From positions 2,666,001 to 2,730,000 of the forward strand of contig NZ_JAPDFT010000001.1 in NCBI RefSeq assembly GCF_025949665.1: DNA of 64,000 nt, in the 5' to 3' direction. Both the position numbers and the translations under genes were made by a program. The stretch's first letter is position 1. The number at the start of each line of letters is the position of its first letter. Positions 49,881 to 58,313 of the stretch are shown piece after piece. Source of the DNA: Chryseobacterium viscerum (lineage in GTDB: Bacteria > Bacteroidota > Bacteroidia > Flavobacteriales > Weeksellaceae). Below the pieces are notes generated by a model. The model worked only from the letters and a program-made list of their open reading frames with translations, ran no database searches and was not told the origin of the DNA.

Positions 49881-52619
49881 TTACTGAATAATCAGCTTTA
49901 AAGTAAATAGTTTTCTTCCGTGTACTTTTACAAAGTAAACGCCTGCCGGAAGATTCTCATTCACCAAAGAGAAGCGTTGGTTATTGATATTTTTTGATAC
50001 ATAAAGCAGTTCTCCTGAAGCTGAAACCAATTCTATTTTTTCAATCGGGTAATCACTTTTGATAAAAGTAGGCTGTCCCGGTTTGGTTGGGTTCGGATAT
50101 AGCACTACATTTTTCTCTGTACTTCTTGTTTCTTCCGTTCCTAATGTTGGTGAAGTTACCTGGAACTGTACTCTGTTTGAAACTTCTGTATAGGAATCAT
50201 TGGTAAACATTACCATATAATAGTTTCCTGGTGTAGCAGGTACTGCTGTTCCCTGGATGGTTTTTGTTCCCTGAGTTACCCCGTCAAAATAGGTATAAGA
50301 AACGAAGTTGTCATCTGGAGTCTGAACACTTTGAGGATAAATTCCTAACCAATCTTTGATGATTCCCGGAGAATCCGTCCATGAAGCCGTAATATTTTCT
50401 CCCAAAGTATATACCGGTTTATTGATCCAAAGATCTGTAACGATATCTCCTACTTTAAAGAATACCTTCTCCCCGATTCCGTTATATCCGTCTTCCAATA
50501 GATACTGCGCGTAATAATACCCTTTCGGAAGTCCCGTGAAATTAAGGGTTCCTGATGCAGTAGTCACATAGCTCCATTTGATAGAAGCTGTAGTTCCAGG
50601 AGTCTGCCCCATTTTATAAATTCCGATCCAGTCTTTCTGTAAGTTCGGCCCATTAGTAAAATTAAGAACAACTGTTCCTCCTACCGGATAGGTATCAGAA
50701 GTAGTCTGCAGCTGAACTTTCGGTCCTACATAGAAATTTTTTCTTGGAGTGATTTCTGTATAGCCGCCATTAGCAAAGAATCCGGCAAAATACTGACCTT
50801 TATTAGCCATACCATTATTAAAAGTAACCGTTCCTGCTACCTGTCCGTTAGTATAGCTGTACACTTGTGAAGTAGTACTGGCCGGTGTTTGTCCTTTTTT
50901 ATAGATTCCTACCCAATCCTGCTGGTTCCCCGGACCTCCTGTGAAAGTAGCGGTAATGGCTTCATTTTGGGCATATTCTGTTTTATTTAAAGTAAATGTA
51001 GGGTTTGAAACTACACTTCCAGTGATTTCAAACTGTTTCACATCACTCCAGTCACTCCACTCCAGGTTTCTGTCTCTGTAACGGGTTTTTACGTAATAAA
51101 TTCCATTTGGAATAGAGTTCGCAGCTAAGGTGGCTTTTGTAATGTCTACTCCATCATTCAGGTTTTTGGTTTTATCAGGAGTTCCGTTTCCGTCTTTTCC
51201 GAACCAGTTTTCAAAATCACGGTAGAATTCTTTTTCAATCACAGAAAAATTAGATGTCTTACTGATCAGGAACTGTGTAGTGTTCAACAGTTCATTATTT
51301 GAAGAAGCAAATGCACTTCCATTCAAGGTCAAAGGTAACGTGATAGCCCCTGAGAAATTGTTTGTAATGGATGGTTTCGCTGGTTTAGGCTGATTTTTAT
51401 ACCTATGGAAGGAATCTACCAGTACATTATTTTTCTTGTTGTAAACTCCACCGATGGAATAACATTCGATATCCACTTTTCCGGTTGGAATATCTACTTC
51501 TACAATCTGATAAGTCCAGTCTGTCAAAGTTTTCTGAACATCATCAAAATCTTTTTCATTAGACATTCCCCAATACTGATCCCAGGCCGTTCCTCCGGAG
51601 ATAATCTGATAGTTCGGTGTATTTTTCAGCTGACCTCTGTGGTATAAGTGATGGTGAGCTCCAACGTGCATTAAGTATTTATCAGAGGTTACCAGAAGCG
51701 GTACCGCATTTTCTCTTACCCATGTAGAGATATCTCCTACATATTGCTCAGCCTGATAAGGTCTGTGGCTCAAAGAAATAATCCAGTCTACTGTAGGATC
51801 ATTGTTAGCTGCTGTTAAGATCTGCTGAAGCCAGGTCTGCTGTGCTGATCCCGTATGTTCAGAGCTTAAACTTACGAATAATACATTCCCAGCCTGCTGA
51901 GCATAATAATTTTCATTTCCTGAGCTTATCCCTTTATAACTAATTTCATCAATATAAAAATGAGCATAGTAAGAATTCATTCCCATCGTTCCATAGGTTT
52001 CATGGTTTCCTACTGTTGTCTGAATAGGCAGATAAGGTGATAACTTAATGTTCTTTTTAAAGTGAACATTCTCATAGTGATCCAATGTTCCTACATCCAC
52101 CTGATCTCCCACCATAAAAGTAAGGGCAATATTATCAGACGGATCCGAAGCAGCTCCGAATTTTTCCTTTAGTTTTTTATAAGCATTCAGCGTAAGCGTA
52201 TCATATCTAGGTTCAGCTTTGATCTGATTGTCACCCATAATAAGGAAACGGATCTTTCCATTGGCAGTTACAGCCTGTCCTGGCAAAGGAAGTGTTCTGA
52301 AATTGTAAACGGCAGACTCACTGGTTCCCGTTTTTATCTTATAATAGTATTTGGTATTCGGCTGAAGATTGGTAACCTTTGCCGTGTGATAATAGTAATT
52401 GTTGTTGTATCCGGTATCAGAAAAGATATTGGTGGTTCCTGTTACTGTCACATTCAAATTCGTTGGAGAATCTCCGTAGATCACGGTTGTTTCATTATTG
52501 GAAGCTGTTTTCCAATTGACGATCATAGAATTCGGGGTTGGATTTTGTAAATAGGGAAACAAAACCTGTCCGAAAGCCATCTGGACCGCGAAACAAAAAA
52601 AGAAGAAATAATGTTTCAT
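49881..52619 (-). CDS. Purple-acid-phosphatase-like metallophosphoesterase with T9SS domain
   Basis: The 912-residue secreted protein has a signal peptide and an N-terminal fibronectin-III-like domain (PYLQNPTPNSMIVNWKTAS). The calcineurin-like core has its metal motifs in order: MGDNQ, GDQVD, GNHET, SHRPYQ and GAHHHLYHRG. Repeated beta-sandwich domains follow, three of which contain a KDWIGIYK-type motif (QQDWVGIYKKG, QKDWIGIYKMG, IKDWLGIYPQ). It ends in a T9SS sorting domain (LYPNPTKPGQPTF, GVYFVKVHGRK). It probably hydrolyses phosphate esters outside the cell. The repeated sandwich modules may bind substrate or surface polymers. Confidence 0.85.
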   Translation of the reverse strand: MKHYFFFFCFAVQMAFGQVLFPYLQNPTPNSMIVNWKTASNNETTVIYGDSPTNLNVTVTGTTNIFSDTGYNNNYYYHTAKVTNLQPNTKYYYKIKTGTSESAVYNFRTLPLPGQAVTANGKIRFLIMGDNQIKAEPRYDTLTLNAYKKLKEKFGAASDPSDNIALTFMVGDQVDVGTLDHYENVHFKKNIKLSPYLPIQTTVGNHETYGTMGMNSYYAHFYIDEISYKGISSGNENYYAQQAGNVLFVSLSSEHTGSAQQTWLQQILTAANNDPTVDWIISLSHRPYQAEQYVGDISTWVRENAVPLLVTSDKYLMHVGAHHHLYHRGQLKNTPNYQIISGGTAWDQYWGMSNEKDFDDVQKTLTDWTYQIVEVDIPTGKVDIECYSIGGVYNKKNNVLVDSFHRYKNQPKPAKPSITNNFSGAITLPLTLNGSAFASSNNELLNTTQFLISKTSNFSVIEKEFYRDFENWFGKDGNGTPDKTKNLNDGVDITKATLAANSIPNGIYYVKTRYRDRNLEWSDWSDVKQFEITGSVVSNPTFTLNKTEYAQNEAITATFTGGPGNQQDWVGIYKKGQTPASTTSQVYSYTNGQVAGTVTFNNGMANKGQYFAGFFANGGYTEITPRKNFYVGPKVQLQTTSDTYPVGGTVVLNFTNGPNLQKDWIGIYKMGQTPGTTASIKWSYVTTASGTLNFTGLPKGYYYAQYLLEDGYNGIGEKVFFKVGDIVTDLWINKPVYTLGENITASWTDSPGIIKDWLGIYPQSVQTPDDNFVSYTYFDGVTQGTKTIQGTAVPATPGNYYMVMFTNDSYTEVSNRVQFQVTSPTLGTEETRSTEKNVVLYPNPTKPGQPTFIKSDYPIEKIELVSASGELLYVSKNINNQRFSLVNENLPAGVYFVKVHGRKLFTLKLIIQ

Positions 52620-52912
52620 AATAGCTTTAGTTTTAAAATATCATATAGTTTTAAGTTGTGAATCAGTAATTTAAAAAACCGTTGTCCGGATTTTTACTTC
52701 GGGCAAAAGTAGAATTCCCATATAAACTCTGTCTGATGGTATTTTAAAGAAACCGTTAATTTTTTAGCAAAACCGGAATGAAAAAATTATAGTTTTTAGT
52801 ACATTAATTATTTGGCATATTCAAAAACTATTTTGTACATTTGCAACCTGTTATTCAACCTCTGACGAAGAACGTGTAAGTTGCTTAGCTTTAACATTTT
52901 ATTTTATTAATA
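52620..52912. other. Divergent promoter region between phosphoesterase and rplS
   Basis: It holds a minus-strand TACTTTTG box (52711 to 52704) that could serve the phosphoesterase, and the rplS promoter at 52811-52843. No gene is seen. Confidence 0.5.
52811..52843 (+). promoter_or_regulatory. rplS promoter
   Basis: TTTG (52811-52814), a 21-bp gap and TACATTTG (52836-52843) make an excellent Bacteroidota promoter. The leader would be about 65 nt. Confidence 0.7.
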
Positions 52913-53269
52913 ATGGATTTATTAAAGTACGTACAAGACAAGTACATTGCTAAAAAAGAATTCCCTGAATTCAAAGCAGGTGATACAATTACTGTGTATT
53001 ACGAAATTAAAGAAGGACAAAAGACAAGAACTCAGTTCTTCAAAGGAACAGTTATCCAATTAAGAGGTACTGGTTCTACAAAAACTTTCACGATCAGAAA
53101 AATGAGTGGTGATGTAGGTGTAGAAAGAGTATTCCCTATTAACCTACCTGCGCTTCAAAAAATCGAGCTTGACAGAAAAGGTAGAGTTAGAAGAGCTAGA
53201 ATTTACTACTTCAGAGACCTTAGAGGTAAAAAAGCAAGAATCAAAGACGCTGCTTACAAGAAGAAATAA
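52913..53269 (+). CDS. rplS: 50S ribosomal protein L19
   Basis: The 118-residue basic protein is plainly L19: FKAGDTITVYYEIKEG, RTQFFKGTVIQLRG, FTIRKMSGDVGVERVFPIN (read in part), and VRRARIYYFRDLRGKKARIK at the C-terminus. It sits at the 30S/50S interface. It has a strong promoter and its own terminator, so it is monocistronic rather than in a trmD operon. Confidence 0.97.
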   Translation: MDLLKYVQDKYIAKKEFPEFKAGDTITVYYEIKEGQKTRTQFFKGTVIQLRGTGSTKTFTIRKMSGDVGVERVFPINLPALQKIELDRKGRVRRARIYYFRDLRGKKARIKDAAYKKK

Positions 53270-53289
53270 TTCAGACAACAATACATACA

Positions 53290-53327
53290 AAAAGAGGCTG
53301 TTTACACGTAAACAGTCTCTTTTTTTG
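53290..53327 (+). terminator. rplS terminator
   Basis: An AGAGGCTGTTTA / TAAACAGTCTCT stem with one mismatch is followed by seven T, starting 21 bp after rplS. Confidence 0.85.
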
Positions 53328-53339
53328 TTTCAATATTTT

Positions 53340-53783
53340 TCATTTTTTGTAAGGATTTCCGGTTCCGGTTTCCAGAAAGAGTTTCAGACTCCCGATAAAT
53401 TGATTCCAGCCACCGGAACAAATAGTATAGCATTCCACAGTCGGATTTAAACCCACATGGGTAAGCTGCAGCAAACTGCTGTTCTCCTTTTGTTCCATTT
53501 CCCAGACGATACTTGTCCCAATCCACTCTGTCTGATTTTTTAATTCAGGTATGGCAATCAGTGAATCTTCAACATACCAGATCAATCTTGAGTTGGATAT
53601 TGCTTCTTTTATCCGTATTGTCTTATGAATAAGGTCTCCAAATCTTACCGTAAATACATCTCCTTCCTGTGCTGATGCTCCGGTAAACAGTTCAGACCAC
53701 CAAAGAGGAATCTGATGAGAAAGAGCCTCATAGATATTCTCTGCCGAAGCTTTGAGTTCGATTGTAGTAGTATAATTGTTCAT
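53340..53783 (-). CDS. SRPBCC (START-like) domain protein
   Basis: The 147-residue protein has the helix-grip fold pattern: an N-terminal TTTIELKASAENIYEAL, FTGASAQEGDVFTVRFGD, and a C-terminal GGWNQFIGSLKLFLETG helix. The family (AHSA1/polyketide cyclase-like) binds small hydrophobic ligands. The C-terminal helix and LLQLTHVGL strand match activator-of-Hsp90-like members. No ligand can be assigned. It is convergent with rplS and lies downstream of the AraC gene on the same strand, separated by 192 bp with a hairpin. Confidence 0.75.
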   Translation of the reverse strand: MNNYTTTIELKASAENIYEALSHQIPLWWSELFTGASAQEGDVFTVRFGDLIHKTIRIKEAISNSRLIWYVEDSLIAIPELKNQTEWIGTSIVWEMEQKENSSLLQLTHVGLNPTVECYTICSGGWNQFIGSLKLFLETGTGNPYKK

Positions 53784-53885
53784 ATCTTTTATTTTTTATT
53801 TAGCTATTCTATTGATACATCCAATGTTAATCAAATTACTTTTCAATAGACTTTGCATAAGACAAGAAATTCTTACTACTATGTA

Positions 53886-53918
53886 CTCCATGTCAAGGTG
53901 TAAAACCTTGACATGGAG
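53886..53918. repeat. Perfect 14-bp hairpin
   Basis: CTCCATGTCAAGGT and ACCTTGACATGGAG flank GTAAA. Thirteen bases of the right arm recur at 26286-26298, so it is probably a dispersed extragenic palindrome rather than only a terminator; the minus strand side has no T run. Confidence 0.55.
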
Positions 53919-53975
53919 AATATTTAATTTTTTCTTTGGTTACAAACACCATTTTCCAATTTTTTTACTTGATGG

Positions 53976-54758
53976 CTACTCATTTTTCATGAGATATTGC
54001 AAAGGAGTGGAACCTGTCTGTTTCTTGAAAAAATCTATAAAAGCACTATCTGATGAAAAGTCTAAAATATGAGAAACTTCTCCTATTGAATTACCTTCCA
54101 CCAAAAGTTCAATCGATCGCTGCAACCGCCACTGCTGTCTCCATTCCTGATAAGATAATCCTGTTTCTTTTTTAAAAATACGGCTGATTGTTTTCTCCAC
54201 TGCCCCAGCTTTTTCTGCAAGATCTTTCAACATCGGCGGCATTGCATCACGCAGAGTCCATTCTTCTGAAAGCTTTTTAAAACGCCTGTCCTGTGGTATT
54301 TTAAGCTCCAGCTTTTCTTCCGGAGACTTACTCATTTCATCCCAAAAAACTTTTAAAAGATTAGCCTGATCATTATCAAGCTCCAACCATTCCCAAAAAC
54401 AGATCCTTTCTATAATTTCTTTTAATAAAGAATTTACATGAAGAACCTTGAGACCAGCTTTCATATATTTTTCAGAATAACTTTCATCAAAATAGACAGA
54501 TCTATAGGCTACGATATTCCGGAAATTCACACGATGAACCGTGTTTGCAGGAATCCAAAGCATTCTGAATGGAGGAAGAACAAACTGCATGTCAGAAGTA
54601 GTAACTGTCATACAGCCAGAAGGTGCATATAGTAACTGAGTTTTCGTTGTATGAAAATGAAAACCGGAATCATGCATCACCATATCAGAAGCTATTCCAA
54701 TTACTTTTTTCTGAATAGAATCTGCATCAAACTCTTCATTCTGTTTCAATACCGCCAT
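53976..54758 (-). CDS. AraC family transcriptional regulator
   Basis: The 260-residue protein has an N-terminal cupin-like sensing domain (HDSGFHFHTTKTQLLYAPSG, PPFRMLWIPANTVHRV, with metal-type His residues). A C-terminal pair of HTH motifs follows (LAEKAGAVEKTISRIFKKET and IGEVSHILDFSSDSAFIDFF). It is divergent from an MFS transporter gene with 76 bp between starts, the usual layout of a regulator and its efflux target. The likely inducer is a substrate of that transporter. Confidence 0.87.
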   Translation of the reverse strand: MAVLKQNEEFDADSIQKKVIGIASDMVMHDSGFHFHTTKTQLLYAPSGCMTVTTSDMQFVLPPFRMLWIPANTVHRVNFRNIVAYRSVYFDESYSEKYMKAGLKVLHVNSLLKEIIERICFWEWLELDNDQANLLKVFWDEMSKSPEEKLELKIPQDRRFKKLSEEWTLRDAMPPMLKDLAEKAGAVEKTISRIFKKETGLSYQEWRQQWRLQRSIELLVEGNSIGEVSHILDFSSDSAFIDFFKKQTGSTPLQYLMKNE

Positions 54759-54834
54759 GTCCTATTTTTGATGTTTTTTGTTTTTATATCATTATAAATA
54801 TACATTGAAATTTTGGAAACTTTGCAGAAAAAAA

Positions 54835-55977
54835 ATGAAAAAGACGAATCCTATCTGGCTGCTCACCGTACTTGTAATGCTTCCTCAGTTTGTAGAAACC
54901 ATTTACAGCCCGGTTTTACCAATGGTTCAGGAGCTATTCCGGGTAAAAGAAGAATCAGTTACCCTGACAATCAGTTTATATTTTATAGCATTTGCTCTGG
55001 GAGTAGCTTTTTGGGGAATACAATGTGACAGAATCGGAAGGAAAAAGTCCCTTGAATATGGGCTTATCACCTATGGAATCGGAACACTGACCGCTATTTT
55101 TGCACCCAATTTTATGATTCTCCTTAGTGCCAGGATTATTTCAGCATTTGGAATCTCCGTAGGATCTATTGTAACACAAACGATTTTAAGAGACACTTAT
55201 GATCAAAACAATATCAGCAAAGTATTTTCCTGGATTGGAATCGGTTTATCCATAAGTCCTGTAGTAGGAATGATTACCGGATCAGTATTGTCTTCTTCTG
55301 TAGGACATCAGGGTGTTTTCATAACATTATGTCTGCTTGCGGGATTATTTTTTATTCTTTCCCGTAAAAAAATTTCTGAAACTCAACATTCAGTAAAAGA
55401 AATCAACATGGGTATTTTAGTAGGTTTATTAAAGAGAATGCTCTGTGATCAGGCGATCATAAAATGCTGTTTATTGATTATGAGTTTTAATGTCTTACTG
55501 TTTTCTTACTATTCATTGGCGCCATTTATTTTTAAAGAGTATCATTATTCTTCATATGCCTTCGGATACAGTAGTGTTATATTGGCTGGCGGGACATTTG
55601 CAGGAGCAAAACTTAACAGATTTCTGTTATTGAGGAACATACAACCTAAACATTTAGTTAAAGTCAGTGTTATTTCAGCATTTGCTGCTTCTATTTTCGT
55701 ATGGATTCTGACAGATACAGGAATATATTTTTTAATTCCTTATTTCTTCATTGTAATGGCGTTCAGCATGGCAGTTCCAAATATTTTAAGTACCGCACTT
55801 ATCCATTATAAAAATGAGACCGGCAGCGCGGGAGCTTTGTTGGGGTTGATCTATTATATATTGATCGGCTTAGGGTTGGTAAGTATTGGATTTATACAGA
55901 ATCTGGGACTTTCCTGTGTGCTGTTTTCAGGAATTGGAGTGTGTGCTTTACTATTCATTGATTGTAAGAAGCAATAA
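54835..55977 (+). CDS. MFS transporter (Bcr/CflA-like drug efflux)
   Basis: Starting at MKKTNPIWLLTVLVMLP the product is 380 residues; an upstream TTG at 54778 is within the promoter area. It has about twelve membrane helices with MFS signatures: WGIQCDRIGRKKSLEYGL after helix 2 (motif A) and ISPVVGMITGSVLSSSVG near helix 5 (motif C, antiporter type). The organisation matches Bcr/CflA multidrug exporters. It is divergent from an AraC regulator that probably controls it. Confidence 0.83.
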   Translation: MKKTNPIWLLTVLVMLPQFVETIYSPVLPMVQELFRVKEESVTLTISLYFIAFALGVAFWGIQCDRIGRKKSLEYGLITYGIGTLTAIFAPNFMILLSARIISAFGISVGSIVTQTILRDTYDQNNISKVFSWIGIGLSISPVVGMITGSVLSSSVGHQGVFITLCLLAGLFFILSRKKISETQHSVKEINMGILVGLLKRMLCDQAIIKCCLLIMSFNVLLFSYYSLAPFIFKEYHYSSYAFGYSSVILAGGTFAGAKLNRFLLLRNIQPKHLVKVSVISAFAASIFVWILTDTGIYFLIPYFFIVMAFSMAVPNILSTALIHYKNETGSAGALLGLIYYILIGLGLVSIGFIQNLGLSCVLFSGIGVCALLFIDCKKQ

Positions 55978-55978
55978 A

Positions 55979-56108
55979 TCTGAAACATTAAGTTTAAAAG
56001 ATAACAAGAATCGTCGTTTCCTCAAAAATAAACGAACAGTTGAATAAGCTTAATATTGAATCTGCCTAAACTCTATTGTAATCATTTAAGAAAACTTAAT
56101 GTTTCAGA
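55979..56108. repeat. 130-bp segment with perfect 17-bp terminal inverted repeats
   Basis: TCTGAAACATTAAGTTT (55979-55995) and its exact complement AAACTTAATGTTTCAGA (56092-56108) flank 96 bp with no ORF. The left arm begins 2 bp after the MFS stop codon. The size and perfect ends suggest a miniature inverted-repeat element; alternatively it is a long-range RNA stem at the 3' end of the MFS mRNA. Confidence 0.5.
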
Positions 56109-56126
56109 TATTTTATAGTTTTAAAT

Positions 56127-57119
56127 TTATTGTATAAAATTATACAGGGCTTCAAAAAATTCAGGATATACTTCTATATGAGGAAGATGTCCTACATTGT
56201 CAAGTTCTACAAGCTTTGAACCGGCAATTTCGTGTTGAGTTTTCTTTCCTAGCTCCTGATATTGTCCCATTTTCGGCTGAAGTTCCTTGGAAGCTCTGTC
56301 TTTCCCTATTGCGGTTCTGTCTCTTGTTCCAATAATAAGCAGTGTAGGAACTTTAATATTTTTAAATTCATAGCATACCGGCTGATTGTAAATCATATCC
56401 GAGGTAAGAGCTGCATCCCAGGCTACCTGAGGGTAATCTTTATGAAGCGTCCAACCTGCAATCAGATCAAGCCACGGCTGATATTCTTCTTTCCATTTGT
56501 TATCATAATAGAATTTCAGCTGATAGTTTTTATAGGTTTCTGATGTATTTTTAAGTTCAGATTGATATGCCTGATCAATTGTCTGGTAAGTTGCAAACGT
56601 TTTATAATCCTCAAGCCCGATTGGGTTTTCAAGAATCAGTTTCTGTACTTTCTCCGGATACAGCAATGTAAATCTGGAAGCTACCATTCCTCCCATTGAA
56701 TGCCCCAGTATTATTGCTTTCTCAATTTTTAATTCATCCAGAACTGCTTTTGTATTTTCTGCCAGCTGAGAAAAAGAAAACTGGTATGCATGAGGCTTTG
56801 AAGACTTTCCAAATCCTATCTGATCAGGAATCACTACTCTGAATCCTTTAGCAGACAAATCCTTTGCTGTTTTCTCCCAATACGCTCCGTTGAAATTCTT
56901 TCCATGGAGAAGCATTATTGTTTTCCCATTGGGCTTTTGCGGGTGTACATCCATATAGGCCATTTTCAAATCTTCACCCTGAGACTTAAAATTGAGAAAA
57001 TGAACTTCATAAGGATATTTATAGTCGGAAAGCATTGCATCCAGAGGCTTTGCCTGTGAAAACATAAAACCGGACATCATCAATGCAAAAGCAGCCGTTA
57101 TATTTCTGAAATGTTTCAT
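56127..57119 (-). CDS. Exported alpha/beta hydrolase
   Basis: The 330-residue protein has a signal peptide (FRNITAAFALMMSGFMFSQA). The alpha/beta hydrolase fold shows the oxyanion region LLHGKNFNGAYW, the nucleophile Ser in GHSMGG, the acid in LIIGTRDRTA and the His in DNVGHLPHIE. It is periplasmic or secreted. Substrate is unknown; similarity is to broad esterase/epoxide hydrolase-like enzymes. It stands between the inverted-repeat element and a DMT transporter gene. Confidence 0.83.
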   Translation of the reverse strand: MKHFRNITAAFALMMSGFMFSQAKPLDAMLSDYKYPYEVHFLNFKSQGEDLKMAYMDVHPQKPNGKTIMLLHGKNFNGAYWEKTAKDLSAKGFRVVIPDQIGFGKSSKPHAYQFSFSQLAENTKAVLDELKIEKAIILGHSMGGMVASRFTLLYPEKVQKLILENPIGLEDYKTFATYQTIDQAYQSELKNTSETYKNYQLKFYYDNKWKEEYQPWLDLIAGWTLHKDYPQVAWDAALTSDMIYNQPVCYEFKNIKVPTLLIIGTRDRTAIGKDRASKELQPKMGQYQELGKKTQHEIAGSKLVELDNVGHLPHIEVYPEFFEALYNFIQ

Positions 57120-57150
57120 GAAACTTTTATTTAAAGGATTAAAATTAAAA

Positions 57151-57174
57151 AAACCGCTCCAAAAGGAACGGTTT
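57151..57174 (-). terminator. Terminator of DMT transporter gene
   Basis: An AAACCGCTCC / GGAACGGTTT stem with one mismatch is followed on the minus strand by a T run. Confidence 0.65.
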
Positions 57175-57201
57175 CAACTATTATTTTATTTAAATATTTT
57201 T

Positions 57202-58188
57202 TTAGGACAATTCTGCTATTGAAACTTCTTTTTCTTTTTTTGAAGGTAAATTCATCAAAACGATAGCAAAAAGGATGAGGGCAATTCCTATCCATTGGAT
57301 CAGAAATACTTTCTCACCCAATAAAACAAAGGCCATCGTTACAGAAACCGGAAGCTCCAATGATGAAACAATACTTCCCAGACCCAATCCCGCATTTGGG
57401 AATCCGATATTGAATAAAATTGGTGGAATAATGGTTCCAAAAAGAGCCAGTACAAATCCATACGTCAGGAATATTGAATAATTAAATGAATGAATATGTT
57501 CTGTATTATCAGTAAAATTTAAGTACAATGATTTTAAACCATCAAAATACATAGGCCCGATCTGTGCAAAGAATAAAAATGCAAAAACCACTACAGAACC
57601 ACCTGCCAGCATAATAATACTTTTTCTGAAAACTGGAAGATGCGTAGCCAGCGTATTGGAAGTGAACATCGTCAAGGTATATGAAGCAGCAGCCATCAAC
57701 CCCCAGAAGACTCCATGCCAGTCCAGTTCTATCTCCATATTAATAAGATTAGTTGCAAGAACTGTTCCCAGCAATACGATAACTACGGAAACTACTTTTC
57801 TAGCATTGGGTAGTTTTTTTGTAAGAATACTTTCCACCACCACACTGAACCATACCGACTGCATCAATAGTACAATAGCAATTGAAACATTGATATACTG
57901 TACAGCAATATAATAGAATAAACTTGTTCCTCCTAGAGAAGTTCCTGCAAGCAACAGCATTCTGACTTCTTTAGAATTTGGCAGCGATAATTTCTGTTTT
58001 GAGGTTAGTGTCTGAATAAGATTGAGGATCAAAAGTCCCGTCAAACCTAAAACAAACTGGGAAGTAGTTACTTCCGAAGTGGTGAAACCATCATGGTAAG
58101 CCATTTTTACAAAAGTGGCCAACATACCGTATATACTAGCTCCAATCCCTACAAATAAAACACCTTTTAGTATATTTTTCTTCTTCAT
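57202..58188 (-). CDS. EamA/DMT family transporter
   Basis: Starting at MKKKNILKGVLFVG the product is 328 residues; a start at 58278 would pass through the -7 box. It has about ten membrane helices in two EamA repeats (GTSLFYYIAVQYINVSIAIV and the second half ending GEKVFLIQWIGIALILFAIV). The family exports metabolites such as amino acids or nucleotide precursors. A TACCTTTG box lies 18 bp upstream on the minus strand. The substrate is not predictable. Confidence 0.85.
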   Translation of the reverse strand: MKKKNILKGVLFVGIGASIYGMLATFVKMAYHDGFTTSEVTTSQFVLGLTGLLILNLIQTLTSKQKLSLPNSKEVRMLLLAGTSLGGTSLFYYIAVQYINVSIAIVLLMQSVWFSVVVESILTKKLPNARKVVSVVIVLLGTVLATNLINMEIELDWHGVFWGLMAAASYTLTMFTSNTLATHLPVFRKSIIMLAGGSVVVFAFLFFAQIGPMYFDGLKSLYLNFTDNTEHIHSFNYSIFLTYGFVLALFGTIIPPILFNIGFPNAGLGLGSIVSSLELPVSVTMAFVLLGEKVFLIQWIGIALILFAIVLMNLPSKKEKEVSIAELS

Positions 58189-58206
58189 AATTTTTTTAAC
58201 AGCCTG

Positions 58207-58214
58207 CAAAGGTA
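58207..58214 (-). promoter_or_regulatory. -7 element TACCTTTG
   Basis: On the minus strand this is a perfect TAnnTTTG match, 18 bp before the DMT transporter ATG. Confidence 0.5.
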
Positions 58215-58260
58215 CAACATATAAATTAAACCTATCTGAAATGTTATAATGATAGATAAA

Positions 58261-58294
58261 CAAAATCGCCACAAGCAAGCTTGTGGCGATTTTG
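58261..58294 (-). terminator. Terminator of M36 metallopeptidase gene
   Basis: A near-perfect palindrome with arms CAAAATCGCCACAAG and CTTGTGGCGATTTTG lies 19 bp after the gene on the minus strand. Confidence 0.85.
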
Positions 58295-58313
58295 AAATTA
58301 ATTAATAAGTAAA

